Assembly (NCBI GenBank): GCA_004283105.1
Contig: SHLN01000013.1
Coordinates: forward strand, 1 to 19,612
Source: Acidimicrobiia bacterium
GTDB lineage: Bacteria; Actinomycetota; Acidimicrobiia; Spongiisociales; SHLN01
DNA length: 19,612 nt
Reading direction: 5' to 3'
Part shown: in pieces, positions 1 to 7,650 of the stretch
How the letters are laid out: each line of letters begins with the position of its first letter
How positions within the stretch are numbered: position 1 is the first letter of the stretch
Position numbers and translations under genes: made by a program
Notes under the pieces: generated by a model
Told to the model about the DNA's origin: nothing
The model's database searches: none
Seen by the model: only the letters and a program-made list of their open reading frames with translations

Positions 1-1214
1 CCCCCTGGCTGAGCGACCTGCGCGCGCGCGGGCTCGAGGCGTTTCAACAGCTCCCGATGCCAACATCCGACGAGGAGGAGTGGCGGTACGTAGATCTCGA
101 CTTCGATCTCGACGATCTCGGTCTGGCCGATGAGCCCGGCGAATCGCTTCCCGACAGTGTCTATGCGGTTGATGGGGTCGGGAGCGCCCAGATCATCGAC
201 GGCTCGATCACCCACATAACGGCCGCCGACGGCATCTCGATCCTGCCGGCGTCTGAGGCCGATGTTGCCGCGCTGACCGGGGCCGCCGCCTCTGCACTCC
301 CTGTTGATCTCGACCGCTTCTCGGCCGCTCACCACGCCTTCGGCGGCGATGGGCTGGTCATTCATGCGCCCCGGGGGGTTGCCGCCGCCGGTCCCGTGTT
401 CGTCGATGTTCAGGCGGTCACTCCCGGGACCCTCTCGTTGCCGCGCATCATGCTCGTGGCAGATCCGCAGTCCGATCTGTCGGTGATCGTTGTCTATCGG
501 TCGCCAGACGGCGAGGTCTTTCACGTCATCCCCCAGCTGCAGGCAACGGTGGGAGACGCAGCCCGTCTCCGGCTCACCACCATCCAGGCCTGGGGATATC
601 AGACGACGGCCATCGGCCAGCAACGGGTCGTGCTCGGGCGCGATGCCAACCTCCATCACGGAGAGGTTGGGATCGGCGCTTCGCTCGGGCGATTGCACTT
701 CTTCGTCGACATCGACGGGGCAGGGGCCCATTCGGAGATCACCGGCCTCTACTTCGGGGAAGACGATCAGGTGCTCGACTACCGGGCGTTCATCAATCAC
801 CGCGCCCCGAACACGACCTCGAACATGTTCTTGAAGGGCGCCGTCGAAGACGAGTCACACTCGGTGTTCACCGGCCTCATCCGCATCGAAGAAGAGGCCC
901 AGCGAGTGAACGCGTTTCAGACCAACCGCAACCTCGTGTTGAGCGATCAAGCGGGGGCCGAGTCGGTCCCCAACCTCGAGATCCTTGCCAACGACGTCAA
1001 GTGCGGCCACGGGTCAACCGTCGGGCCACTCGACGCCGACCAGCGCTACTACCTGATGAGCCGCGGCCTCGACCGCATTCATTCGGACCGGCTGCAGGTT
1101 CGCGGGTTTTTCGAGGAAGCGCTCGGCCAGTTGCCCCACCCCGAGCTGGCCGCTCCGATTCGTACCGCCGTGAACGAGAAGTACATCCGGGCGCAGGAAG
1201 AAGGCCGCCTGTGA
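1..1214 (+). CDS. sufD: Fe-S cluster assembly scaffold protein SufD (5' end outside window)
   Basis: SufD is the partner of SufB in the SufBC2D scaffold that builds Fe-S clusters in the cytoplasm. The frame is open from base 3 with no stop. It encodes a typical SufD N-terminal helix ending in LPMPTSDEEEWRYVDLD, so the ATG at 57 is internal (the Met of PMPTSDEEEW) and the true start lies left of the window. The beta-helix core follows, and the C-terminal SufBD signature VKCGHGSTVGPLDADQRYYL is intact, including the conserved Cys and His near residue 320 counted from the internal Met. The gene ends in a GTGA overlap with the Rieske gene, so the two are coupled. SufB lacks this EEEWRYVDL-type N-terminus, so the SufD call is firm. 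About 18 codons upstream of the internal Met are visible. Confidence 0.95.
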   Translation, partial: PWLSDLRARGLEAFQQLPMPTSDEEEWRYVDLDFDLDDLGLADEPGESLPDSVYAVDGVGSAQIIDGSITHITAADGISILPASEADVAALTGAAASALPVDLDRFSAAHHAFGGDGLVIHAPRGVAAAGPVFVDVQAVTPGTLSLPRIMLVADPQSDLSVIVVYRSPDGEVFHVIPQLQATVGDAARLRLTTIQAWGYQTTAIGQQRVVLGRDANLHHGEVGIGASLGRLHFFVDIDGAGAHSEITGLYFGEDDQVLDYRAFINHRAPNTTSNMFLKGAVEDESHSVFTGLIRIEEEAQRVNAFQTNRNLVLSDQAGAESVPNLEILANDVKCGHGSTVGPLDADQRYYLMSRGLDRIHSDRLQVRGFFEEALGQLPHPELAAPIRTAVNEKYIRAQEEGRL

Positions 1215-1534
1215 GGGTCAGTGTTGGCAGCCTCACCGACCTGCCGGACGGCCAAGGGGTCCGGGTGGAGAGCTCCGGCCATCGAGTGGCGGTGTTCCGG
1301 CTCGGCGATGCCGTCTATGCCATCGGGGACCGCTGCAGCCACGCCGAAGCGTCCCTCGCCGAAGGTGAAGTGTTCGACACCGACGTCGAATGCCCCCGTC
1401 ATGGATCGGAGTTCAGCCTCCTGACCGGTGAGCCCGACTCCTTTCCGGCTACCCGGCCCGTTCCCACCTACGAGATCGAGGTCGTGGATGGCGAGGTCTT
1501 CCTCGAGCTGGAACCCATTGAGGAGAACGCATGA
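1211..1534 (+). CDS. Rieske-type [2Fe-2S] ferredoxin of the SUF operon
   Basis: Small soluble Rieske protein of 107 residues. The cluster ligands are visible as C42-S-H44 and C61-P-R-H64, the two-Cys two-His Rieske pattern, on a beta-rich domain that fills the whole protein. The chosen start is GTG at 1211, giving VRVSVGSLTDLPDG. An upstream in-frame ATG at 1001 would add about 70 Arg/Pro-rich residues that merely shadow sufD. The start overlaps the sufD stop (GTGA) and the end overlaps sufC (ATGA). Rieske ferredoxins between sufD and sufC are common in actinobacterial suf operons. There the protein may carry electrons for assembly or be an early client, but its exact role is not shown by sequence. 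It resembles the ferredoxin component of ring-hydroxylating dioxygenases; no dioxygenase gene is nearby. Confidence 0.92.
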   Translation: MRVSVGSLTDLPDGQGVRVESSGHRVAVFRLGDAVYAIGDRCSHAEASLAEGEVFDTDVECPRHGSEFSLLTGEPDSFPATRPVPTYEIEVVDGEVFLELEPIEENA

Positions 1535-2301
1535 GCACCGCCCTGGCAGTCAAAGACCTCCATGCCTCGATCGGGTCGGTTCAGATCCTCAAGGGCCTCG
1601 ATCTCGAGGTCGGCTACGGCGAGCTCCACGTGATCATGGGTCCGAACGGCTCGGGCAAGTCGACGCTTTGTCATGTGCTCATGGGCAAGCCCGATTACGA
1701 CGCCACCGGCTCGGCCCTTGTGGGTGGGAATCAGTTGCTCGGTGAGAGTGTCGAAACCCGGTCTCGCCTCGGTCTGGCCGAAGCGTTCCAGTATCCAACC
1801 GAGATTCCCGGCATCACGCTGCGGGACCTCTTCGAAGAACTCGCCGAGCAGCGCGATGACGGTGACGCCATCCGGGCCCGGGTGCACGAGGTCGCAGCGC
1901 TCCTCGGGACCGAGCGATTCCTGGATCGGCCGGTGAATGAAGGCCTGTCGGGCGGAGAGAAGAAGCGCTCAGAGATCTTCCAGCTGGCCGTGCTGGCCCC
2001 CGCCGTTGCCGTGCTCGACGAAATCGACTCGGGACTCGATGTCGATGCCGTGCGGGAGGTTGCCGAGGCGGTCGAGCGGATGCGCGGTCCCGATATCGGC
2101 ATTCTCCTCATCACTCACTACAACCGCATCCTCAAGTATCTGACGCCCGACCGCGTGCATGTGATGGTGGCGGGCAAGATCGTCCAGTCCGGTGGACCGG
2201 AGCTCGCCGCCGAGCTCGAAGAGACCGGCTACACCGACCTGGTAGCCGGGATCATGGGCGACCAGCCCGCCGATGAGGACGACTTCCTGGCCGGTCTGTG
2301 A
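1531..2301 (+). CDS. sufC: SufC-family ATPase, first copy (with sufD)
   Basis: ABC ATPase that drives the SufBCD scaffold. The 256-residue length is normal for SufC. Visible motifs are Walker A GPNGSGKST (37-45), Q-loop Gln87 in AFQYPTEIPGI, signature LSGGEKKRSE (139-148), Walker B ending LDE with Asp163/Glu164, D-loop SGLDVDA and switch His196 in LLITHYNRI. The FQYP-EIPG segment and SGGEKKR are SufC hallmarks that separate it from transport ATPases. The ATG overlaps the Rieske stop (ATGA), and the stop overlaps the redoxin start (GTGA). It is clearly diverged from the second SufC at 10518-11294. Here the Walker B block reads LDEIDSG rather than LDETDSG, the segment after Walker A is shorter, and there is an acidic C-terminal tail (DEDDFLAGL). 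The sequence does not tell whether it pairs with SufB/SufD alone or mixes with the other SufC. Confidence 0.92.
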   Translation: MSTALAVKDLHASIGSVQILKGLDLEVGYGELHVIMGPNGSGKSTLCHVLMGKPDYDATGSALVGGNQLLGESVETRSRLGLAEAFQYPTEIPGITLRDLFEELAEQRDDGDAIRARVHEVAALLGTERFLDRPVNEGLSGGEKKRSEIFQLAVLAPAVAVLDEIDSGLDVDAVREVAEAVERMRGPDIGILLITHYNRILKYLTPDRVHVMVAGKIVQSGGPELAAELEETGYTDLVAGIMGDQPADEDDFLAGL

Positions 2302-2783
2302 TCGAGCTCGGGACTCCCGTTCCTGAGGTAGACGTCTTCGACGGCAAAGGGGCGGCCCCGCTTCCCGTGTTCTTCGACGGCCCGGCGCTCCTTGCCTTTT
2401 TCCGTGCCGACTGCCGACGGTGCGAGGGCGTGCTCGGGTTGGTTGCCGGTATCGGCCGCATCGCCAAAGGCCTGACGGTCATCGGCGTGTCCCAGGAGAC
2501 GATCGAGGCAACCGCCGAGTTCATGAACGGCATCGGGGTGAGAATGCCGGTGGTCATCGACGATCGGCCCTACCCGGCATCGTCCGCCTTCGGGTTCGAG
2601 AACGTTCCGGCCATCGCCCTCATCGAGAACGATCGGATTTCCTGGACGAGCGACGGGGCCGGCACGTCGGACATCGACGAGCTGAGCGGGCTGCTCGCCC
2701 CGTGGACGAAGGCCACGCCGCTCGCTCTCGTGTCCGACTACGCCGACGCCGCCCCGGCGCCGTCGCGCCACCTGAGCGACTGA
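2298..2783 (+). CDS. Thioredoxin-fold redoxin, last gene of the sufD operon
   Basis: Predicted cytoplasmic protein of 161 residues with an AhpC/TSA-TlpA-type thioredoxin fold. The N-terminus IELGTPVPEVDVFDGKG is the usual redoxin lead-in. A CxxC motif (Cys39-Arg-Arg-Cys42) sits after the beta strand LLAFFRAD, and the cis-Pro loop is ENVPAIALIEND. There is no signal peptide or membrane helix. The GTG start at 2298 overlaps the sufC stop (GTGA), so it is translated with the Fe-S assembly genes. The CRRC motif suggests a dithiol-disulfide oxidoreductase rather than a one-Cys peroxiredoxin. A link to persulfide handling or redox protection of Fe-S assembly is inference from position only. The last 25 residues look disordered. 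Confidence 0.8.
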   Translation: MIELGTPVPEVDVFDGKGAAPLPVFFDGPALLAFFRADCRRCEGVLGLVAGIGRIAKGLTVIGVSQETIEATAEFMNGIGVRMPVVIDDRPYPASSAFGFENVPAIALIENDRISWTSDGAGTSDIDELSGLLAPWTKATPLALVSDYADAAPAPSRHLSD

Positions 2784-2804
2784 TCACCGGCGGCCGCAGG
2801 CGGC

Positions 2805-2810
2805 TACGGT
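2805..2810 (+). promoter_or_regulatory. -10 box TACGGT of a leaderless promoter
   Basis: TACGGT fits the actinobacterial -10 pattern TANNNT and ends 6 bases before the ATG at 2817. No Shine-Dalgarno sequence lies between them. This suggests the transcript starts at or next to the ATG, so the PLP enzyme gene is its own transcription unit despite lying only 33 bases after the redoxin gene. Confidence 0.55.
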
Positions 2811-2816
2811 TCTGCC

Positions 2817-4007
2817 ATGTCCGATCACGATGCCCGGCCCCTCGACCCGGCCACCCAGGCCGTCTGGGGAGGTGAGGACCGCTATTTGCTCGATCGGGCG
2901 ACGCAGGTGCCCGTCGTGCACAGCGTGGCGTTCGGGTATGAGGACGTCGACGAGTGGCAGGCAGTCGCGCTCGGTGAGGCCGAGGGCCACATCTACGGAC
3001 GCAACACAAACCCGACGGTGGCCGTCTTTGAGGAGAAGGTGAGGCTGCTCGAGCAGGCGGAGGCTGCCACCTCGGCCGCCACCGGTATGGCCGCCATCTC
3101 CAACTCCCTTCATGCACTGCTCGCGCCTGGCAAGCGAGTCGTGTCGGTCAAGGACACCTACGGGGGCACGAGCGAGATCTTCACCGACTTTCTGCCAGCC
3201 TTTGGCGTGGAGGCGGTGCTCGTCGACACAACAGACTTCGACGCCATCGAGGCCGAGATCGCCGCCGGCTGCGACGTGCTCTATCTGGAGACACCAACCA
3301 ACCCGACGCTGAAGATCCTCGACCTCGAGCGATTGACGGCCGCCGGCCACGCCGCCGGGGCGACCGTCATGGTCGACAACACGTTCGCCACGCCCATCAA
3401 CCAGAGTCCGCTCGCCCTGGGCGCCGACCTCGTGCTTCACTCCGCCACCAAGTTCCTGGGCGGCCACGCCGATGCCCTCGGCGGAGTCGTGGCGGGACGG
3501 GCCGAGCTCGTTGAGGAGATCTATCACTACCGGGAGATCAACGGAGCCACGCTCGACCCGATGGCGGCCTACTTGCTATTGCGCGGGATGAAGACTCTGC
3601 ATCTGCGCGTAGAACGGCAAACAGGCAACGCCACGGCCGTCGCCGACTACCTCGAAGGCCACGCCCGGGTCGAGAGCGTCAATTACCCCGGACTACCCAG
3701 CCACCCCCAGCATGAACTGGCGGCACGCCAGATGAACGGATTCGGGGGCATGCTCAGCTTCTCGGTCGAAGGCGGAATCGATGCGGTCAAGCGGTTCCTG
3801 CCCGAGCTCAAGCTGGCGCATCGGGCCGCCAACCTCGGTTCGGTCGAGACCACCGTCGGCCCTCCAGCTACCACGAGCCACGTTGAGGTGAGCGCCGCCG
3901 GCCGCGCCGCCCTCGGCATTCCAGAGGGGCTGGTTCGCTATTCGGCCGGCATCGAGCACGTTGACGATCTCATCGCCGATCTCGACGGGGCCCTGTCGGT
4001 TCTCTAG
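2817..4007 (+). CDS. Cystathionine gamma-synthase/lyase-family PLP enzyme
   Basis: PLP-dependent Cys/Met metabolism enzyme of 396 residues, the usual length. Visible features are the phosphate-binding YGRNTNPT (60-67), the cofactor-stacking loop VKDTYGGTSEIF (111-122), the substrate/cofactor loop ETPTNPTLKI (158-167), VDNTFATP (187-193) and the Schiff-base Lys212 in SATKFLGGHAD. The loop reads TYGG, not the TYGC of methionine gamma-lyase, which favours cystathionine gamma-synthase, cystathionine lyase or O-acyl-homoserine sulfhydrylase. Sequence alone cannot separate these. The C-terminal SVETTVGPPATTSH replaces the more usual SLIxHPAxxTH. It follows the sufD operon but has its own -10 box. 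A sulfur-supply role next to Fe-S assembly is inference. The stop shares CTAG with the convergent gene at 4004. Confidence 0.9.
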   Translation: MSDHDARPLDPATQAVWGGEDRYLLDRATQVPVVHSVAFGYEDVDEWQAVALGEAEGHIYGRNTNPTVAVFEEKVRLLEQAEAATSAATGMAAISNSLHALLAPGKRVVSVKDTYGGTSEIFTDFLPAFGVEAVLVDTTDFDAIEAEIAAGCDVLYLETPTNPTLKILDLERLTAAGHAAGATVMVDNTFATPINQSPLALGADLVLHSATKFLGGHADALGGVVAGRAELVEEIYHYREINGATLDPMAAYLLLRGMKTLHLRVERQTGNATAVADYLEGHARVESVNYPGLPSHPQHELAARQMNGFGGMLSFSVEGGIDAVKRFLPELKLAHRAANLGSVETTVGPPATTSHVEVSAAGRAALGIPEGLVRYSAGIEHVDDLIADLDGALSVL

Positions 4008-4462
4008 CGATTCTCGATCTGGACGAACGGGGCGCGCCAGTCGGGCGGGTCGAAGGGCTCAGCGAAGTATTCGGTTTCCCGCCACACGAGATGATCCCGG
4101 TACTCGACGATGCGTATCCAGTTGTACACCTTGCCATCCGGCCAGGTTGCTTTGCCTTCCATCGTCACGAGGTCGCCGGTGTCAGATATCTGCACGATGG
4201 GGGCTGTTGGGAAGAAGGTTGGCGAGGCGAGTCGGGTGACCTCGGCTCTCCGGTCACCTCCCTTGACCGTCGACCCCGCTACGTCTTCATTCACGAAGTG
4301 TGAGTCATATCCCCGGTGGGCCTCCACCCAATCGGCGTGGGACATGAAGCGTTCGCCCGATTGCGGGTAGTAGCACTGGTAATCGGGATGGCGGAGGGCG
4401 CCGATGGCATCGAAATCCAATGCTGCCATGGCCTCCTGATATCGGTGGACTCGCTCACTCAT
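4004..4462 (-). CDS. SnoaL-like (NTF2-fold) protein
   Basis: Protein of 152 residues with the composition and layout of SnoaL/NTF2-fold enzymes: N-terminal helices MSERVHRYQEAMAALDFDAI, then HPDYQCYYPQSGERF, and late beta strands GKVYNWIRIVEYRDHLVWRETEYF. It lies 18 bases downstream of the SDR gene on the same strand, and an AGCAG/GGAG-like purine stretch precedes the ATG, so the two are likely one operon. SDR plus SnoaL-like pairs are common in small-molecule metabolism (hydratase, isomerase or cyclase activities). No catalytic residue can be assigned here, and the substrate is unknown. The stop overlaps that of the convergent PLP gene. Confidence 0.75.
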   Translation of the reverse strand: MSERVHRYQEAMAALDFDAIGALRHPDYQCYYPQSGERFMSHADWVEAHRGYDSHFVNEDVAGSTVKGGDRRAEVTRLASPTFFPTAPIVQISDTGDLVTMEGKATWPDGKVYNWIRIVEYRDHLVWRETEYFAEPFDPPDWRAPFVQIENR

Positions 4463-4480
4463 GTGTCTGCTCCGTTCGGG

Positions 4481-5239
4481 TTATCCACTCGACCAACCGC
4501 CATCGATGGTCATTACCTGGCCGGTCATGAAGGCGGCGGCATCCGACAGCAGGTAGACGACGGCGCCGGCGATCTCGTCCGGCTGGCCGTGGCGGCCGAC
4601 CGGCGTTCGCTCGACGACATGTTTGAGGAGCTCCTCGTTCTGGATCAATGCCGACGCGAACCTCGTCTCGACCAGCCCCGGTGCAACGGCATTGACCCGC
4701 ACGCCCATCGGCCCCAGCTCGTGTGCGAGGGTCTGGGTCATCGAGATGAGGGCGGCCTTCGTCATGCCGTACACGCCCTGCAAAGGGGCCGCTCCCAGCC
4801 CGGCCACGCTGGCAACGTTGACGATCGACCCCCCCGCCGGTGCCTGTCCGGCGAACCCACGGCTCGCGGCCAGTGGACCCTTGAGGTTGACCTCGATCGT
4901 CTTGTCGAAGGCCGAGTCCTCGATGGCAAGCATTGGGCCGAAGTAGGGGTTGGTGGCGGCGTTGTTGACGAGACCGTGGATCGTTCCGAACTCCTCGGCG
5001 GCGCGACCGAACAGAGCCGTGACGTCCTCGGCCTGCCCCATGTGGCACGCCACCGCCAGAGCCGAGCCGCCCCCGGCGGTGATGGTGGCCGCGGCGGCGT
5101 CTACACCCTCCTGCTTGCGAGATGCCAGGACCACATTGGCGCCGGCCCGGGCACAGGCCCGGGCGATCGCTTCGCCGATTCCGCGGCTGGCCCCGGTCAC
5201 GATGATCGTCTTGTCTGCGAGGGTGATATCTGAGGTCAT
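4481..5239 (-). CDS. Short-chain dehydrogenase/reductase (classical SDR)
   Basis: NAD(P)-dependent oxidoreductase of 252 residues, the standard classical SDR size. Visible motifs are the nucleotide-binding TGASRGIG (15-22), NNAA (92-95), active-site Asn118, catalytic Ser144 in NVASVAG, and Tyr157-x3-Lys161 in YGMTKAAL. The C-terminal block MTGQVMTIDGGWSSG is typical. Arg41 after the second strand (LASRKQ) suggests NADP(H) preference. The ATG at 5239 is chosen because a TAGGGT box lies 7 bases upstream and the reading frame further upstream only mirrors fumC on the other strand. It resembles FabG, glucose-1-dehydrogenase-type and acyl-CoA-pathway SDRs; the substrate cannot be named. It leads an operon with the SnoaL-like gene and is divergent from fumC. 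Confidence 0.93.
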   Translation of the reverse strand: MTSDITLADKTIIVTGASRGIGEAIARACARAGANVVLASRKQEGVDAAAATITAGGGSALAVACHMGQAEDVTALFGRAAEEFGTIHGLVNNAATNPYFGPMLAIEDSAFDKTIEVNLKGPLAASRGFAGQAPAGGSIVNVASVAGLGAAPLQGVYGMTKAALISMTQTLAHELGPMGVRVNAVAPGLVETRFASALIQNEELLKHVVERTPVGRHGQPDEIAGAVVYLLSDAAAFMTGQVMTIDGGWSSG

Positions 5240-5246
5240 GAGCGGC

Positions 5247-5252
5247 ACCCTA
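5247..5252 (-). promoter_or_regulatory. -10 box TAGGGT of a leaderless promoter for the SDR gene
   Basis: Read on the minus strand, TAGGGT (TANNNT) ends 7 bases before the ATG at 5239, and no ribosome-binding site fits in the gap. This is consistent with leaderless transcription of the SDR/SnoaL-like pair. Confidence 0.5.
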
Positions 5253-5270
5253 CCCGCTCGCCGGGCTCCG

Positions 5271-5302
5271 TAGGCTTTGGGGAGCGGTTCATCTACGAGG
5301 AG
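5271..5302 (+). promoter_or_regulatory. fumC -10 box and Shine-Dalgarno
   Basis: TAGGCT at 5271-5276 fits TANNNT, and GAGGAG at 5297-5302 is a strong ribosome-binding site 6 bases before the ATG at 5309. Unlike its neighbours, fumC therefore appears to have a leader of about 25 bases. The 69-base gap to the SDR gene holds both divergent promoters. Confidence 0.55.
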
Positions 5303-5308
5303 ATCAAC

Positions 5309-6697
5309 ATGCGGATCGAACGGGACTCGATGGGCGAGGTTCAGGTGCCAGACGACGCCTACTACGGGGCCTCCACTCAGCGCGCCAAGGACAATTTCCC
5401 GATTTCGGGTATCGGTTTCAGTCGCCGGTTCATCTGGGCGCTCGGCCTCATCAAGGCTGAGGCGGCTCGGACGAACGGCGAGCTGGGAACCTATGCCGCC
5501 GAACGTGCCGAAGCGGTTGCCGCCGCCGCCGACAAGGTGGTGGCCGGGGACATGGACGAGCAGTTCGTGCTCGACGTCTTCCAGACCGGATCGGGAACCT
5601 CGACCAACACGAACGCCAACGAGGTCATCGCCAACCTCGCTACTGAAGCCATGGGAGGAGAGCGGGGGAGCCGGCTCGCCCACCCGAACGATCATGTGAA
5701 CCAGGGACAGTCGTCGAACGACGTCATTCCGACTGCCATTCACATTGCCGCGGTGGCGGCGATCCGGGAGGACTTGCTTCCGGCCCTGGACGGACTCGCC
5801 GGTGCGCTCGGTGCCAAGGCCACCGAGTTCGACGGCATCGTCAAGTCGGGTCGTACCCACCTGATGGATGCCACCCCGGTCCGTCTCGGCCAGGAGTTCG
5901 CCGGCTACGCCGCTCAGGTAACCAAGGGCAAGGCCCGGCTCGAGGCGGTGCTCCCCGATCTCGAGGAGCTTGCCCTCGGCGGGACTGCCGTCGGGACCGG
6001 CATCAACGCCCCCGAGGGGTTCGCTGCCATGACCATTGCCCGTATCGCCGAGCGGACCGGGATTCCCTTCCGCGAGGCCGACGATCACTTCGAGGCGCAG
6101 GCCGCCAAGGACGCCGCCGTGGCGGCATCCGGAGCGCTCAAGACGGTGGCTACGTCGTTGTTCAAGATTGCCAACGACCTGCGCTGGCTGTCTTCGGGCC
6201 CGCGCACCGCCATCGCAGAGATCAAACTCCCGTCGCTCCAACCGGGCTCGTCGATCATGCCGGGCAAGGTGAATCCGGTCATCCCCGAGGCGGTGATGAT
6301 GGTGGCCGCCCAGGTCATGGGCAACGATGCGGCCATCACCTGGGGAGGAGCCAACGGGAACTTCGAGCTGAACGTCATGATGCCGGTGATGGTCCACAAC
6401 CTGCTTCAGTCGATCGAGTTGCTGGCCAATGCCTCGAACGTGCTGCGGGAGAAGTGCGTCGAGAACCTGGAAGCCGATGCCGAGCGGGCCTCCGAGCTGC
6501 TCGAACGCAACATCATCATCATCACGGCCCTGGCTCCGAAGATCGGGTACGACCTGGCGGCCGACATCGCCAAGACCGCGTTCGCCGAGAACCGGGGTGT
6601 GCGCGAGGTGGCAGCCGAGAAATCCGGTCTGAGTGCCGAGGAGTTGGAAGCCGCCCTCGACCTTCGCGCCATGACCGAAGGTGGAATTACCGGCTAG
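5309..6697 (+). CDS. fumC: Class II fumarate hydratase
   Basis: Fumarase interconverts fumarate and malate in the TCA cycle. At 462 residues, the protein has the normal length of the Fe-independent class II enzyme. It opens with RIERDSMGEVQVPDDAYYGASTQRA, a typical FumC start. It also carries SGRTHLMDATPVRLGQEF (near 179-196) and the superfamily signature GSSIMPGKVNPVIPE (near 313-327) with the catalytic Ser loop. Aspartase shares this fold, but the SIMPGKVNPVIPEAV and TWGGANGNFELNVMMPVM segments match actinobacterial fumarases. The start is set by GAGGAG six bases upstream. The gene stands alone; its stop shares CTAG with the convergent membrane-protein gene. Confidence 0.95.
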   Translation: MRIERDSMGEVQVPDDAYYGASTQRAKDNFPISGIGFSRRFIWALGLIKAEAARTNGELGTYAAERAEAVAAAADKVVAGDMDEQFVLDVFQTGSGTSTNTNANEVIANLATEAMGGERGSRLAHPNDHVNQGQSSNDVIPTAIHIAAVAAIREDLLPALDGLAGALGAKATEFDGIVKSGRTHLMDATPVRLGQEFAGYAAQVTKGKARLEAVLPDLEELALGGTAVGTGINAPEGFAAMTIARIAERTGIPFREADDHFEAQAAKDAAVAASGALKTVATSLFKIANDLRWLSSGPRTAIAEIKLPSLQPGSSIMPGKVNPVIPEAVMMVAAQVMGNDAAITWGGANGNFELNVMMPVMVHNLLQSIELLANASNVLREKCVENLEADAERASELLERNIIIITALAPKIGYDLAADIAKTAFAENRGVREVAAEKSGLSAEELEAALDLRAMTEGGITG

Positions 6698-7335
6698 AAC
6701 CTCGTAACGAGCTCACCGACATAGGAGATCGGGAAGAGGGCGAGCACGAGGGCGAGCACGATGAGGGCGCCGTGAGATCGTCCCGGCTGGTGCCCCGCCG
6801 GATCGATCCTGGCGCGCATGGCGGCAGCTGTGAATGCGGCCACTGCCAGCCCGAGGGCACCGAAGATGCCGGTTGCGTAGTGCACCGACGTATAGACCCA
6901 CGGTTCCGCTGAATAAAGGGCAGCTTGCTCAGCCTGGACCGCATTGAGAGCGGCAAGGTCGGGCGTGAGAAAGAATCCGAAGGCGACGACGGCGAAGAGG
7001 GCTCCTGATAGCGCCAACCATTCACGCTCCACGGGCCGGTGGTGATCTCCGAGTATTCGCATGAGTGAGACCGGGAACGCGACAAAGGCGGCAACCGGGA
7101 GTGCCCAGTGCAGGGAGATGGTTCGCCAGCCGCTCCAGCTCTGCTCGCACCAACCGGAACTGGATACGACCGAGTCGTCGAAGCAGGCCTGAGCCGCCAC
7201 CGTGTGAGGCTCGTATTCGGCCGTGAACCACGGGAAGAAAAGGGAGGCAAGGACCGCCACGGCCGCGACCGCCACGAATACATCGAGAGCAACGACACGA
7301 CGCGTGTCAACCGGTTCCACCACATGGAGCTCCAT
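6694..7335 (-). CDS. Five-helix integral membrane protein, function unknown
   Basis: The 213-residue product has five hydrophobic segments at about residues 13-36, 75-97, 107-124, 148-172 and 188-208. The loop after the first helix, probably outside, carries two Cys (C51, C63) and many aromatic residues (FPWFTAEYE). No family is recognised. The start is uncertain. ATG at 7335 is used here, but GTG at 7323 has GGAG at ideal spacing and may be the true start. The frame stays open to 7527, but that extension has no hydrophobic or conserved look. The gene converges on fumC with a shared CTAG stop. Its function cannot be inferred from context. Confidence 0.75.
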   Translation of the reverse strand: MELHVVEPVDTRRVVALDVFVAVAAVAVLASLFFPWFTAEYEPHTVAAQACFDDSVVSSSGWCEQSWSGWRTISLHWALPVAAFVAFPVSLMRILGDHHRPVEREWLALSGALFAVVAFGFFLTPDLAALNAVQAEQAALYSAEPWVYTSVHYATGIFGALGLAVAAFTAAAMRARIDPAGHQPGRSHGALIVLALVLALFPISYVGELVTRF

Positions 7336-7650
7336 CCCAACAGCATCGGAAGCCGACGGGGACGCCTTGAGTTCGGCGGAGGTTCGGGTTGCCAGGGGCG
7401 ACTGAGACTGCTGGCATCTGCCGTGCAACGAGGCAAGCAGCGGCCGGGCAACGCCATCCCACGAGCACCGGGCGGGCATCTGCTTCTCATGCAACGGTGA
7501 TCGAAGAACGCAGCCACCTTCCCACAACCCAAAGGGGCCCGTTGGTCAACTGCGCGGGGGCGTCGCTATGCGCGCCGCTTGTTTCGTTTCAGGGCACTCA
7601 TCAGCGCTCTTCGTCGCTAGGCCGTTGTTGGGAACGACCCTCCCCGTACC
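7336..7650. other. Non-coding stretch upstream of the membrane protein
   Basis: No credible gene, tRNA or known riboswitch is visible. An imperfect direct repeat is present: GGCATCTGCC followed by GTGCAACG near 7412-7429, and GGCATCTGCTT followed by ATGCAACG near 7477-7497. AAGCAG (7434-7439) can pair with CTGCTT (7481-7486). On the minus strand this is the region 5' of the membrane-protein gene, so a structured leader is possible. Nothing stronger can be said. Confidence 0.4.

Noticed and set aside
1001..1210. Longer Rieske protein starting at the upstream ATG
   Set aside because: The added residues are Arg/Pro-rich shadow of sufD; GTG at 1211 makes a standard Rieske ferredoxin with a GTGA overlap.
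5240..6397. Long minus-strand frame joined to the SDR gene, running antisense through most of fumC
   Set aside because: The part beyond 5239 is low-complexity, Gly/Arg/His-rich and opposite a firmly identified fumC; all SDR motifs lie after the ATG at 5239.
7336..7650. tRNA or known riboswitch in the gap
   Set aside because: No T-loop consensus (GTTCRA-type) with matching stems, and no cobalamin, SAM or SAH riboswitch core could be matched.
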